Shown one piece after another: positions 1-11,402 of a stretch of 64,000 nucleotides of DNA. This DNA is from Amylostereum areolatum. Taxonomy: Eukaryota > Basidiomycota > Agaricomycetes > Russulales > Stereaceae. The notes below the pieces were generated by a model. That model saw only the letters and a list, made by a program, of their open reading frames with translations. It was not told where the DNA came from and did not search any database. The stretch is taken from the NCBI GenBank assembly GCA_012932865.1, contig SAXG01000059.1, positions 230,879-294,878 of the forward strand. The letters are read 5' to 3'. A program made the translations under genes and the position numbers. Within the stretch, counting starts at the first letter, position 1. Every line of letters begins with the position of its first letter.

Positions 1-2277
1 CCGAGATTATACAGCCCGCCTCGCGGAGCTGACCATCAATTCGAGGCCCATCATTCAAGGCTTATCCGTGTATGCGCAGGAATGTTCTCGTTGGGGGGAC
101 GTTGTTGTTCAGTGCATCGAAACGCACATAAGAAGGGTGAGTCCTCTGTTCTCTTCGCTTTTTGTCTTCATGGCCTGGTCAATGTCGACCTAAGTTCTCG
201 TCGTCGGTGGCTGGCCAATATTGTGTATGCGTTTGAAACATGTACTGGTAATTTTACAAGTAGAGTAGCCTTTGATACGAACGAAAGCAATCGGGAAGAG
301 GCTACTATAGCCCACGCAGCCTATTCATTTGTCGTTTTTCTGCGGTGTTTTCGCCTTCCCGCGCTTCTGCTGACTAATCGACTCTCAGGTCCCGCCGTGG
401 ATGAAGCTGCCTGCCTTCTATCTCGTGGATGCCATATCCAAGAATGTTTACGAGCCGTATGCTCGCCATTTCGCCACCATAGTCGCCACGCTATTCCTTG
501 ATGCCTATGGTCAGGTTGACCACGCGACTCGTAGCAAGATGGAGGAGATGTTTTTGACCTGGAGAACAGGTTCCCCCAACGGTCTTGAGCTCTTCGGTAT
601 CGATCCTCAAGTGGCCATCGAACGTGGGATCTGGGGATCTGACGTTACGTCTGAGGTGTGTTGTGCGAATATCTAGCTTTCTTATGCTCATCTTCAATGT
701 CTCCTTAGACATCCACGCAAACAGGATTCATATCCAAATCTCAAGTTCTGAGCGAGTTAGAGTTTGCGCTCGGCCAGAAGGAGCGTAATCTTCGGGCTAA
801 TGCCTACGACTCGACATCCCAGAGTCATGTCAGTATCTTACAAAAGGTACGCTTCCGCCGTTGCCTTCCTACGTTCGTGTCACTGACGTTCATCAGCTCC
901 ACGAGTATGTACAAGCTGGGGTTTCTCAGCAGGAACTAAGTCAAATATCAACACAAATTCATACTCATGTTTGGCCCCCACGATCGAATACTACCCCCGC
1001 CCAGCTTCCCCAGCAATCCAAGTACACTACTCCCAATACGTCTTTTCCTCCCACTCCTGTGTATTCTACGTCAGCGTCTACACCCCAACCAATACCTCAG
1101 CTTCCTTACCCTCAACCACAAGTTCCTTCCTACCCTGCCAGTAATCGGCCTCACATTCCGGCGGCGCAGATTACGGACGCGTCAGCATCTGCCGCACCAA
1201 CAAGCTCTGTTCCGGATGTCTTGAACCTCTTTCAAAGCTTAGTCAAGTCTGGGTTACTGTCCTCTCACCCCACCGCCGCCACTTCCTCTACCAAAGTCGA
1301 GGAGTCAGAGCCGCCGAAACTAGTAGATCACGTAAAAGAGGAGGCTAGGAGCTATTGTGAGGCTGTAATGAGCGAGCCTGTGAAGTTCACTAGTGCAGAT
1401 ATAACTCGGCGCGTTTTTTTTCCTTCTGTGTTTCGACATTTATCTGACCTCATCGGATAGACACCGCCCTAACATCGTTTTTCTTATGTATGATCGCCTA
1501 CCTTCACAGTGTGGACAATGTGGCGTCAGGCTTTCAGAAACAGATCTTGGCAAGCAAAAGATGCAAGATCATCTTGATACTCATTTCAGACAGAACCGCA
1601 AGGCAAAACAGAGCGTCGGGCACGGTCACAGTCGTAGTTGGTTTATATTGGTACACGTGCGTCTCTTTCTATCTGATATATGAACCCTTCACTGACGACC
1701 TCATAGGACTGGATATACAATGCATCTGCGATCAGCAAGGGCGAGGGTCTCGCTGATCTGTCGCGTTCAGTGTACGGAAAACCTACTTCTGTTGCAGAGG
1801 AAGCAAAGCGTGTCGCCGAATTGCGGTCCCAGTTCGTAGTTGTGCCTGCTGGTGACGAGGGGAAATCTATCGTGTGTCCCATCTGTAAGGACACCTTGAA
1901 AGCGGAGTTTAACGAGGATGATGAAGATTGGGTGTGGAAGAATGCGATGGAGGTCAATAGTAGGGTAAGCGCCTATTTGTGTACTTATGCCGGCCATGTG
2001 CTTAATCTGTTTCTTTCGACAGATATCTCATGCCACTTGCCACGCCGAGGCGCTCAGTTCCGCAAGCTCTCTGGCTAGCCGTTTGCGTCAAGATGTTGCC
2101 CAAGGTCGCAGCCAATCTAGGACTATGGAAAGCGCGGCTATCTGTACCACACCACCCAAGGTGGGATCTCCCACACAAGCATCTGGGTTAAAGCGTAAGG
2201 CCGAGGTGGATTCGTCAACGGGTGCCCACGTCGATTCTCCCCCGCTGAAACGGACCATGTTAGCAGTGTCGGCATAG
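1..2277 (+). CDS. PCF11: PCF11-like mRNA 3'-end processing factor (5' partial)
   Basis: Subunit of cleavage factor IA, which binds the RNA polymerase II CTD and couples transcription termination to pre-mRNA cleavage. The gene enters from the left edge. Exon 1 (to 136), 389-655 and 709-846 encode most of a CID: helices reading AELTINSRPIIQGLSVYAQE, then VPPWMKLPAFYLVDAISKNV and a segment ending WGSDVTSE. A Pro/Gln/Ser-rich linker follows (about 940-1230). The C-terminal half has two zinc-binding modules typical of Pcf11: CGQCGVRL...HLDTH near 1510-1600, and CPICKDTL near 1875 pairing with SHATCH near 2026. The tail carries a basic stretch (LKRKAE). The stop is TAG at 2275-2277. The intron near 1410-1460 has a weak or non-canonical donor, so that junction is uncertain. 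The start codon lies outside the window. Confidence 0.9.
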
Positions 2278-2403
2278 CTTTGAGAGCTCAGTTCTTGTGT
2301 TCTTGTGTCTCTACCTTCCCATAGTGCCTCTCGTTACCTCGCGTTCGTAATACACCCGCTTTACACACATATAATTTCCCTCTCACGCTAAACACCAAGG
2401 AAA

Positions 2404-3000
2404 ATGTCCGACAATATTGCCAGCACACCCTCTACTCCTCAATGGCCTGCAACCTGGCAACACTCTCACCGCAATCTTTCCGCGACACGCACTCCAAGAC
2501 TTGAAACCCCCAGCCATGTCCTCTCCGTACTCAATCTCAACACCCCACGCTTTCTTGCAGCACCCACACCCCACCTCGATGCATTTTCTACACGCAAACC
2601 CCTATCGCAATGGCTACGAAGTCAGCCACAGGCCCCGTCCTATGGCCCAGATTCCCTTAACAACCAAGGCTATCAACATCAACATGCTTTCGTCATCGAG
2701 GACATGCCGCACATCGAGCCTCTCTAACCGCTCGCACAATCAGAACGGGACGAGTTGGTCCACGCTCACGGGATCGTCCAGGCCGATTGGACTGTGAAGC
2801 CATTCCAAGTTGAATGTGCGAACCTCGTCCTTAGCAGAAGCATAGACATGTGTCTTATTACACCCACTGGAGCCGAGAAGTCTGCGTTATGGGTGCTGCC
2901 ACTTGTGGTACAGAGGCAGGACGAGAACAAAGAACGACGCGTTGGCACACACACGCAACGACTGGATAGAAATCACTCTGGAAGGGGTCGAACCCTCCAT
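2404..3000 (+). pseudogene. RecQ-like DEAD-box helicase relic
   Basis: An ATG at 2404 opens a 107-codon Ser/Thr/Pro-rich frame that stops at 2727. From about 2745 another frame reads as the start of a RecQ/DEAD-type helicase of the kind found in many copies in basidiomycetes: a Q-motif-like KPFQVECANLVLSR, then LITPTGAEKSALWVLPL at the Walker A position. The P-loop should be GSGKS or similar; here it reads GAEKS, so the second glycine is lost. Downstream of about 2930 the frame has no later helicase motifs (DEAD/H, SAT, HRxGR). Seen: frame shift, altered P-loop and truncation. Inferred: a dead fragment rather than a working gene. A short expressed N-terminal protein from 2404 cannot be excluded. 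Confidence 0.55.
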
Positions 3001-4680
3001 GCATCCACTGCGGAACGTCGAGGCATTGCGTCTGGGCGCGAGTCCACGAGCTGTAAAGGAAGAGTGGCAGCCAAACGTCAGGATACCGGAGAAAAATTAG
3101 TAGTAGAAGAACCTCCCTTACCTCGCCTCGATCGAGGGTCGTCTCTTACAGGGTCTACGCCTACTGGTTGTGGTCAACCCTTGGCCACCGACACATTACG
3201 ACGGCTTCGGAGGGAGTAGATGAAGGAAGGCAAGGTGCCTGCGCGAGCTGCCCTGCCGTCAGGGAGTAGCGCGACTAGAAACCGAGAAAAACACACCTGG
3301 GTCCTGGAGGATTCAAACGCATAGCCCTGATCGTGAATCCTGCCTTGAGTTCTCGTCTTGGTCCCAACGGCGCGTCAAAGGATACGATGTTGGCCGATGA
3401 CAGGGTCCTGGTCGTCCATCTACAGTGCACAGCGTGAATGTTAGTCTGTGCAAACGCGAGATGTGGAACACAACGTACCTGAAACCGCCATGCACCCATC
3501 TCTCATAGATGCACCAACTCATCAACTCGACCCGCCAGCGTCGTTGATTGAGAACGAGACGCTCCTGAGCAATCAGAAACAGAAACTCAACTTGAGGTTT
3601 GGAAGGTAAGGTCGTGGCTACGTGGATGAGCGATGCCGCGTCAGCGAACGCCCGACCAAAAAGACAACCCCCGGAAAGCGCACCTCGTAGTGACAGCGCT
3701 TTGAACTCCCAGGGCATTCAGTGCACGGAGTGCTCTTGACGCGTGCTGTCCCGCCGTCCCGCGACGCGTGAAATGCAGCGTCATTCCTATCGGATTTCGT
3801 GAGTATTAGGAAGGAGGAAGGGAAAAGATGGGTGTATGCGCACCTTTAGTTTCGCACCGCACACACTTCTCATCCGAGCCTTGTCTCCAGCCGTGGTCGA
3901 AGGTGAGTGGTGGCTTGCGAAGAAGGGGTCGCGAGTTCGGGCTCCGTGCTGGCTGGAACATCCATGGTAGAGAAGAAAGAGTGGGGGATTTGGGGGTGAT
4001 GGACTTGGGAGAAAACATTGGGCTTGAGACGCGGGAGGATTGGGATGGGGGAGAGGGTTGCGCGCTGATAACCGACACTTGAACATGTATTGTCAGGATT
4101 CGACGTTGCCGGGGACGTGAAGAGTATAGCGTAGAGTGAAACGTACCGATCGAAAGCTGTTTTGACCTGTCTTGACCATCTTGTATCGACCAGTTCTCTC
4201 CATCCGCCCCACGCACATTCTACTTTTCGTCCGGTCTTGTCGAGAACAGCCATAAGACGAGAAGACGGCGTGGGTTGTAATCAATACCTTGCGCAATGAG
4301 GACTGATATTGATGGAGATAAATGACGAGGAAGGGCGCGGGTCCTTGAAAAGAGAGAGGAATGTGGTAATGGTACGAAACAAAGTTCGGCGCGAGTTGAA
4401 CGATGAGTCCGCGGCAAATTTCACGAGGTCCTTCTCCCCCGGGGCGCGGAGGAAGGCGGCGCAGATGTAGACCGTCGTCATCGCCGACAGCGAGCAGTGG
4501 GTCGGAAACTGTTTCCAATCACTTCTGATTGGCGGAGAGAGGCCAGCCGTGGATGCCGGGGAAGTCAGCGCTCGGCTCTGGGACGCAGGATAAGTAGTCT
4601 GATCCTGTGAGGGAGGAAACGGTGTGGCCGATGTGTTGTAGGTGAAAAGGTCGAGGGGTGAAGCGGACTCGGAAGCCGTC
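3001..4680. other. No confident gene; ambiguous minus-strand ORFs
   Basis: No recognised domain in either strand. The longest candidate is a minus-strand ATG frame at 4682-4281 (133 codons, Ser/Thr/Pro-rich). An overlapping minus frame (4518-4093) and a Ser/Pro-rich one (4216-3806) could in principle be exons of one short gene. I could not find a splice model that gives a recognisable protein. Treated as unresolved intergenic or decayed sequence. Confidence 0.3.
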
Positions 4681-4730
4681 ATGAATGCATTAATGAGCGC
4701 TTGAGCCGCCTCGCGTCGACGCGCGTCGAC

Positions 4731-6860
4731 TCCATCTGCCCGTGTTGCCGACGCCGCAATCTAGATGGCCTATATCTGGCAACTTGAGGCGGACGACGAC
4801 TGAATCTGGCGCTTTCGGTGCCGTTTGGACTCCATCTGCCCGTTGCTACCTGTGCCGTGTCGTGAATCTGGCGGTCCGTCGGTCCTGGCAGACCGGCACA
4901 CAATCTGTCACAGCCACGATACGAACGTTACAGAGTGCATGCAGGGGAAGGAAAACTCCAGACTACCTAGAGTCGTGTTCTGGCGAACGGAAATGAGATG
5001 AGAATGAGAAAAGAGTAGTAGTAGATAGATAACATGTAACACTTTGAATTTTGAACTCGGATGTTATATTTTATAGTGGGGTGCCTGCTTGGCAAGGGTG
5101 CAGCCGACGCGTCTCTCCCAAACAGTATTTGATCCAACCTTCGGAGGTTGGACCGTCGTGGAGTGGATCCAGAGGGAACAGTGGAGTTGGATGGCTTCAC
5201 GCGTGGCCGCTGACTAACGTTCCCTATCCTAGCCTATAGAGGAACTCTCCGCTTCGCAAGCTCGGCTTTGCACGACTGCCGGTTCTGTAAACGATGGATA
5301 ACGAGGCACGCACAATGGCAGGAAGGAAAACATTGCCACGTGCCGCCCGTGCCTCCAAGTCAGCGCTAATCACTTGAGACAGGTCTAGACTAGGTCTAGA
5401 CTCCATTTGCCCGATATCTCCCCGTGGCCTGCATCTGGCGATGGTCCGATGGACCAGCTCTGGCACGTGCTTTTCCGTTCTCCCATCTGCCCATTGCTAC
5501 CACCGCCGGCGTAAATCTGGCCGATTCTGGCGGCGGTCTTGGCACGTGGCTTTCGCTGACATGTCCATGGATTCTCGGACTGCATCTGGTCGGCTCTTCC
5601 CGCGCGAAGACTGCATCTGGCGATTCTTCTCGCGCGAAGACTGCATCTGGCGACTCCTCCCGCGCGAAGACTGTATCTGGCAAACTTACCGGTGGTATCT
5701 AGCGGTATTGTCTCTGCATGGCGGCCACTGGTATATTTGGTCCAGTATCATCTCCAGATGGCATGCTTACACTTATGTAAGTGGCTTGGCGAGAGCTGGT
5801 GTTGGCCAGATCGAATGCATTGCGAAGATGAACTGCCGGGGGTGGGGTCGACCGTCCTCGACGTGCGCATCCAAATGTTTCGTGTAAGGGGTGCTACAAA
5901 TTGGGATGGCAGCCGGCGGCAGGTAACCCGTAAACGCAAGTACGTAAACGCGAGGCCCGGGGGAGATGGGAAGAAGAAACGCCGCTTCTGGATAGGCACA
6001 GTTGGATCGGTAATGAGGATGCGTCTGGCGGCGGCCGCCGTACGGTAACATCCCGTAGGATTTAGAACCTTTTCGCCAGATGAGCTTTTGCTGTCCTTGG
6101 GCGGCATCATCTGCCGAGATGTCCTCAGCAGACGCTATCGCCAGTTCTAAATCCGGCGTGAGTGAACACCATCTGCTCACCGTCGGCTCGTCGTCGTGTT
6201 TGGCTCAGACTATTGATATCTGTCGATACACCTTCACTGTGCGAGATGGTAGGTAAGAGTATCAATGTATCGGCTTGAGCAACTTTTTGGAGTCAAATAC
6301 AGGGACCTGAGCAAAGATTTCGAGCGCAAATAGCCCTGATGAAAGTGGTCAAATCCTCTCCGGCAGCGCTCAGCGTTTGAGAGGTGATATACTTACCAGT
6401 GATAGCTTCTCCGCGGCTTAGTGGTATATCTCGCTACGTTAGCAATTTGGGCTCGTTGCTCTTACCATGTAGACCATTCCGAGTTGCATGAGTGAAGATA
6501 AGGTGATAGGCAGATGGGGTCGGTCACCAGATCAGTCACCAGATAGAGTCTTTTAGCGTCATGGAACTGATCATCTGCCAGATGCAGGCCAGGCAGGGAC
6601 ATGAAACGATTTAAAATGGGCAAGCCGAGTGCCGGTCGGCCTCATCTGGTGTGAGCGGCCATGGTTTGGACTGCAACTGTTCGTGCGAGTGTGATCGGTT
6701 CGTGGGGTCTTAGTAAGTAGAACTGGCGAGCTAAGTGAAGCAAACAGTTATCTAATCTAAGACTCGAATCAGTCTGACCGTCACAGCATTCAGGGCCTTA
6801 AATCTGAATAGCCCTGACGTTAAATCTGGCAAAAGTATGACCTACATCTCCATCTGCGGG
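4731..6860. repeat. Region dense in ATCTGGC/ATCTGCC words
   Basis: About 2.1 kb in which the words ATCTGGC, ATCTGCC and near variants (ATTTGCC, ATCTGGT), plus their reverse complements GCCAGAT and GGCAGAT, recur. Examples on the plus strand: 4733, 4773, 4803, 4833, 4865, near 5430, 5486 and 5515, every 30 bp across 5583-5680, and 6830. Examples in reverse orientation: near 5810, 6070 and 6590. Many come as couplets, with CCATCTGCCC followed 35-50 bp later by ATCTGGC. The zone runs right up to the LINE ORF1 start. It carries no credible coding region. It could be a repeat-rich LINE 5' UTR/promoter, an array of protein-binding sites, or the decayed remains of another element. Confidence 0.5.
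5579..5681 (+). repeat. 30-bp tandem repeat (about 3.3 copies)
   Basis: The block CGCGCGAAGACTGCATCTGG recurs exactly 30 bp apart at 5601, 5631 and 5661 (last copy with one C to T change). A partial copy precedes it at about 5579-5590. Spacers differ slightly (CGATTCTTCT, CGACTCCTCC). Each unit holds one ATCTGG word, so this is a locally amplified part of the surrounding motif-rich region. In one frame it would read as ten-residue repeats, but no gene model supports translation. Confidence 0.85.
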
Positions 6861-7238
6861 CATCTATGCCCAGTGTCCGACTACGTCCCTCCCACGCTGC
6901 AGTGCTACCACTGCCAGAACTTCAACCACCTCGCTCAGGCGTGCCCTGATCGCCAAGACCCCGCCAAAATAAAGTGCGCACGCTGTGCGCAGCCCCACGC
7001 CACGCGGGACTGCATGTGCCCGGAGAAGACGAAGTGCACAAATCTCCGCACGTGCAGGCACATCAAGGTTCGCTGCGCCAATTGCGGAGGCCCCCACAAG
7101 GCTTTCGACAATAGCTGTCCAGTGAAGAGCCGCGCGAACGCGGAGATGGCGGCGCGGTTCAGCACCGATGCCCCGTCCTACCCGCCCTCCAGATCGAGTC
7201 ATTCCCACCGTGCCCGCACCGGCGCGGGTGGCCATTAA
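6837..7238 (+). CDS. LINE ORF1 fragment with CCHC zinc knuckles
   Basis: 133 codons from ATG 6837 to TAA 7236-7238. It begins with a short stretch ending CPVSDYVPPTLQCYHCQNF, then three zinc knuckles: CYHCQNFNHLAQAC, CARCAQPHATRDC and CANCGGPHKAFDNSC. This is the nucleic-acid-binding C-terminal part of a Tad/I-type ORF1 protein, which coats LINE RNA. The several hundred residues usual before the knuckles are missing, so this is the tail of a truncated ORF1. The stop is followed at once by the ORF2 ATG (TAA-ATG). Confidence 0.85.
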   Translation: MTYISICGHLCPVSDYVPPTLQCYHCQNFNHLAQACPDRQDPAKIKCARCAQPHATRDCMCPEKTKCTNLRTCRHIKVRCANCGGPHKAFDNSCPVKSRANAEMAARFSTDAPSYPPSRSSHSHRARTGAGGH

Positions 7239-10200
7239 ATGACAACCTCGTTTGCAGGGTTACGAGTCAAGAGTCTGAACTGCCGGAAGCAGCCCGAGGT
7301 GGTGAAGTCCCTCCTCAACGACTCAGACACAGCCGAGTACGATGTGCTGTGCCTGCAGGAGTTGCCGTACTTTATCGACCGACATGCCTCGTTCCAGTCT
7401 TCCGCTTTTCATCTCGTCTTACCGTCCTTTGCAGGTCAACGCAGCAGATCGGACCTCATCCGCAGCGCGATCTACATCAAGAAGACGATCCCTCTCGACA
7501 CGTACACCCAAATCGATCTCAAGACCCTCGACATCACCGCCATTTCCTTTTCTACCCATGACTCCAATTTCTCTGTCTATTCTATCTATAATCCCCCACG
7601 ATCTGACTCCACGATCACCTTCCTCTCCAGGCACCTCGACTCAGTCCCGCAGGACCGCTCGCTCATGCTCGTCGGTGACTTCAACACGCACCATGCCCTG
7701 TGGGCCGGCCATCGTCGGCCTGCGCGCACGCGTGCCGCCGACGCCGAGGCCTTGATTCAACTCCTGGCTGAACGGGACCTGGTCCTCTGCCTTCCCCCGG
7801 GCACTGCAACGCGCATAGGCGACCGGCGTCAGGCGCCGTCCACCCTCGACTTGGTCTTCGCGACCGAGGATCTCGCGTCACATGTTGTTAAGTGTTTCGC
7901 ATCTGGCGGTCACGGCTCCGACCACCTGGATGTGAACACCCATGTTGACCTGGAGATCGGGCGGGCGACGCCCGCCGACCGATTGAACTGGCGCGCTGCA
8001 GACTGGGAGAAGTTTGAGGACCAGGTCAAGTCCAAGCTCTCCACTCCGGAGGTGGATCACAAGCGCACGACTATCGGAGACACGGACGATCTTGACGAGA
8101 TTGTCCGCACGATGGTCGATGCCATGAGCGAGGCGGCGGAGGCACATGTCCCGAAGGCCAAACCATCCCCGTTCGGCAAGCGTTGGTGGACGCCAAAGCT
8201 CACTCAGATGCGCAAGGATCTGAAGACGCTCCAAAACCGTGCGTCCAAGCCCCGAGCGGACCCGGCGCTTCGCGCCCGTGTCGCCCCGACGCGGAACGCG
8301 TACCACGCCGCGATCCGTAACCAGCAGCGCCGCCACTGGCAAGAATGGCTCGAGAACGCGACAGAGCAGTCGGTGTGGCAGGCGAACAAGTATGCCACAC
8401 ACAACTCGACTACTGGACAACCGTCGCGGATTCCCGACCTTTGTGGCCCGGATGGCCCTGTGCGGACGAGCGTCGATAAGTGCTCCGTCCTCCTCAATCA
8501 ATTCTTCCCCGAACCCCCTCCCGCCGATTTGAGTGACACGGACCGGTTCCCGTATCCAGATGGTCTCCCCCACACCGAGATTGTCGAAGCGGAGGTACGG
8601 GCGGCCATCGCCCACCTCAGCCCTTTCAAGGCCCCAGGCCCGTCCAAGATCCCTAACGCCGCGCTGCAGCACTGCTCCGAGTCGCTCACCCCGATTCTGG
8701 TCGACGTCATCAACGCCTCCATCCGCCTCGCCTACTTCCCCAAGTTCTGGCGCAACTTCGCCACGATCACGCTCAGGAAGCCCGGGAAGCCGGACTACAC
8801 TGTCCCCAAGGCGTATCGCCCTATTGCGTTGGAAGACACGCTGGGGAAAGTGGCCGAAGCGGTGGTGGCCAGTCGATTGGCCGCTCTGGCCGAACAGAAC
8901 GGCCTCCTGCCGGATACCCATTTCGGCGGGAGACCAGGTCGGACAACAACCGACGCTGTCCTGTACCTAGTGCAGCGGATCAAGGACGCGGCGCGGAAAG
9001 GCCAGGTCACCTCTGTCTTATTCCTCGACATCTCACAGGCTTTCCCCACAGTCTCTCACCCCCGTCTCCTCCACAACCTGCGCAAGCGCGAAGTCCCCGA
9101 CGCGATCGTCGACTGGATTTCATCCTTCCTCAGCGACAGGACCACGACCCTCAGCTTTGACGATTTCACGTCGGAGCCACGCTGTGCCAGCTTCATCAGG
9201 AAAAACCTCCCTTACTAAAATCAACAAATCCAGCAAATTAGCGCTAGTTAGAGGGGGACCTTCCTAAAGTGAACTAACGGGCTCTATTCTCACAAAACCC
9301 CGTACACATTTCGATGCACCGTCGTCGACATTGACCTCATATTTGCACTTCAAATACATAGTTGAGGCCAGAAGGGTGACAGGGACCTACGTTGACGTAG
9401 TGCCTTGCAGGTTGGCAGCGGGAACAGGGAATTAGGAAGGTCCCCCTCTAATTAGTAGATTTTTAGTAAGGGAGGTTTTTCCTGATAGTTTGGCGTCCCG
9501 CAGGGCTCTCCGCTCTCCCCGATCCTCTACCTCTTCTACTCCGCCGACCTGCTGGAGATAGTCGAGTCGGGGGAGAAGGACGCCCTCGTCGCAGGATACA
9601 TCGACGACACCATGATCGCGGTTTCGTCTCCCACAGTGGCCGAGAACATCGAGAAGCTGTCCATCCTGGTGGACCGCGCGCTACAGTGGTCCCGCACTCA
9701 CGCGTGCCGCTTTGACATCGACAAGTTCCAACTCCTTCACTTCACACGGAACGAGCGAAAGCTCGTCAGCCCCCTCTCCCTCAAGATCGGCAGTCATGAA
9801 GTCGAGCCCACGGACTCCGCGAAGTACCTGGGGATCGTCCTCGACCGCAAGCTTCGTTGGCGCGAACACGTCGAGTCCGCCATTGCCAAAGGAACGGCCA
9901 CGCTCATGGCTGTCTCTCGACTGACGCGACCGACGTTTGGGCTGCCGCACCGGTACGTACGCCAATTGTACCGGTCGGTCGTCCTGCCACGCATCGAGTA
10001 CGGGCTCCCGGTTTGGTACCAACCGGTACGACCGGGCTCCGCGAACGGACGCCGCCTAGGATCGGTAGGGACATCCCGCCGCATCGGGAAGGTACAGAGG
10101 ACGGCGGCGCGCCTGATCACAGGCGCTTTCCGCTCTGCACCCACCGACTTCCTCGACTTCCACGCCGCGCTGCCACCCGTCGACATCCGCCTCAATCACG

Positions 10201-11402
10201 CGGTGTACGGGTCAGCCGCCCGCCTCACGACCCTCCCTTCCCACCACCCCCTCCACCGCATTGTCAAGAAATGCTCCCGACGCTACCCCCGGCTACACCG
10301 GTCACCCGTCCACGAGCTCCTCCACGCCTTCCCGGACCTCGCTCGGGAAGATATGGAGGAAATCGACCCCACGCCGCCGCCCGCGACGTGGACCCCACGC
10401 TGCACTTTCTCCATCGCCAAGACGCGGGAGGAAGCGATCCAAGCAGCGGCAGAGCGGACGGGTTTCTGCGTGTACACAGACGGCTCGGGATACAAGGGTG
10501 GAGTGGGCGCGGCCGCGGTCGCACGAGGAGGAGACAACCAGCTACGTACCCGTCGCCTCCACCTCGGTAGCGAAGCTGATCACACTGTCTTCGAAGGAGA
10601 ATTGGTGGGCACGATCCTTGCCCTCGATATCATCGCGTCTGAACCGCGGGTGACGCGCGCGACCATCCTTTTGGATAACCAAGCCGCTATCCAAGCCCTC
10701 AAGCGCAACCGCCCCCAACCTGGCCAGCACCTCATCCGCCTCTTCCACTCCACGCTTGGCCGCCTTGCGAGACGACGCGTGACCCTCGACCTACACGTCG
10801 CGTGGGTCCCGGGCCACGAAGACGGGCGCGTGGAGCACAATGAGGTCGCGGACGGCGGCGCCAAGGATGCCGCGCAAGGCGACTCGACCCCTCTACCCAA
10901 ACAGCTGCGATCGCTCGAGACTCCTCCGCGCAGCCTGGCGGCCGCGAAGGCAGCCCAGCAGAAGGCAATGAGGGTCGAATGGCGGAAACGATGGCTCGTC
11001 TCGGAGCATGGACGACGGGTCCGGCTCTACGACCCAACGCCACCCGGAGCGCAAGTACTCAAGCTCTACAAGGACCTCCCACGACGATCATGCAGCATCC
11101 TCACGCAGCTTCGTTCGCGCCACGTTGGCCTGAATGCGTTCCTCAACCGGATCGGCGCGGTCGACTCCCCGTGGTGCACAGAATGTCAAGAAAGCGAGTC
11201 GGTCGACCACTACCTTCTGACCTGCCGCAAGTTCTGTGCGCAACGGCAGAAGATGCGCGACGCCATCGGGCGGTCTCCATTCACGAAACGCACAATCCTC
11301 GGCTCGCCCAAGCATCGCAACACCCTGCTGCGATACATCCACGCGACAAGGCGCTTTGCGGCGTACCTCGACCCGCCCCCCGAGGACGACGATCCCAGCT
11401 GA
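7239..11402 (+). pseudogene. LINE ORF2: endonuclease, reverse transcriptase, RNase H (split by MITE)
   Basis: The polyprotein that nicks target DNA and reverse-transcribes LINE RNA. The N-terminal APE-type endonuclease shows VLCLQELPYF, LVGDFNTHHALW and a GGHGSDHLDV active-site end. RT motifs include FKAPGPSKIP, YRPIALEDTLGKV, FLDISQAFPTV and GVPQGSPLSP, with catalytic YIDD near 9599. RNase H carries YTDGSG, FEGELVG, LLDNQAAI and HNEVADGGAKDA, supplying the D-E-D-D set (about 10470-10860). A C-terminal WCTECQ...HYLLTC knuckle follows. The first half stops at 9216-9218 inside a MITE and the second resumes at 9489. Both halves are in the same reading frame, so the only obvious lesion is the MITE, which separates the palm motif with FLDIS from the GVPQGSP and YIDD motifs and should abolish RT. 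Confidence 0.92.
9195..9486. mobile_element. MITE (~290 bp, non-autonomous DNA transposon) inside LINE RT
   Basis: The ends are perfect 26-nt terminal inverted repeats: 9195-9220 (core AGGAAAAACCTCCCTTAC) and 9461-9486. Just inside lies a second perfect inverted pair of 18 nt: 9248-9265 (TTAGAGGGGGACCTTCCT) and 9434-9451. There is no coding capacity. I cannot identify a clear target-site duplication, and the outermost ATC/GAT could belong to the element or to the target. Short length, TIRs and lack of ORF define a MITE; the superfamily cannot be assigned from these ends alone. An autonomous partner would be a transposase gene elsewhere with the same ends. Confidence 0.85.

Noticed and set aside
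2980..3010. B-box-like GGTTCGACCCC on the minus strand, possible tRNA
   Set aside because: No A-box at the right distance and no acceptor or anticodon stem could be built.
5424..5702. Plus-strand frame coding ten-residue repeats (SRAKTASGD)
   Set aside because: It is the translation of a 30-bp tandem DNA repeat and has no start context, splice model or domain.
6400..6470. A-box-like GGCTTAGTGGTA on the plus strand, possible tRNA
   Set aside because: No B-box follows within 40-60 nt and the acceptor ends do not pair.
7878..8921. Long minus-strand frame (347 codons)
   Set aside because: Antisense shadow of LINE ORF2 in GC-rich coding sequence.
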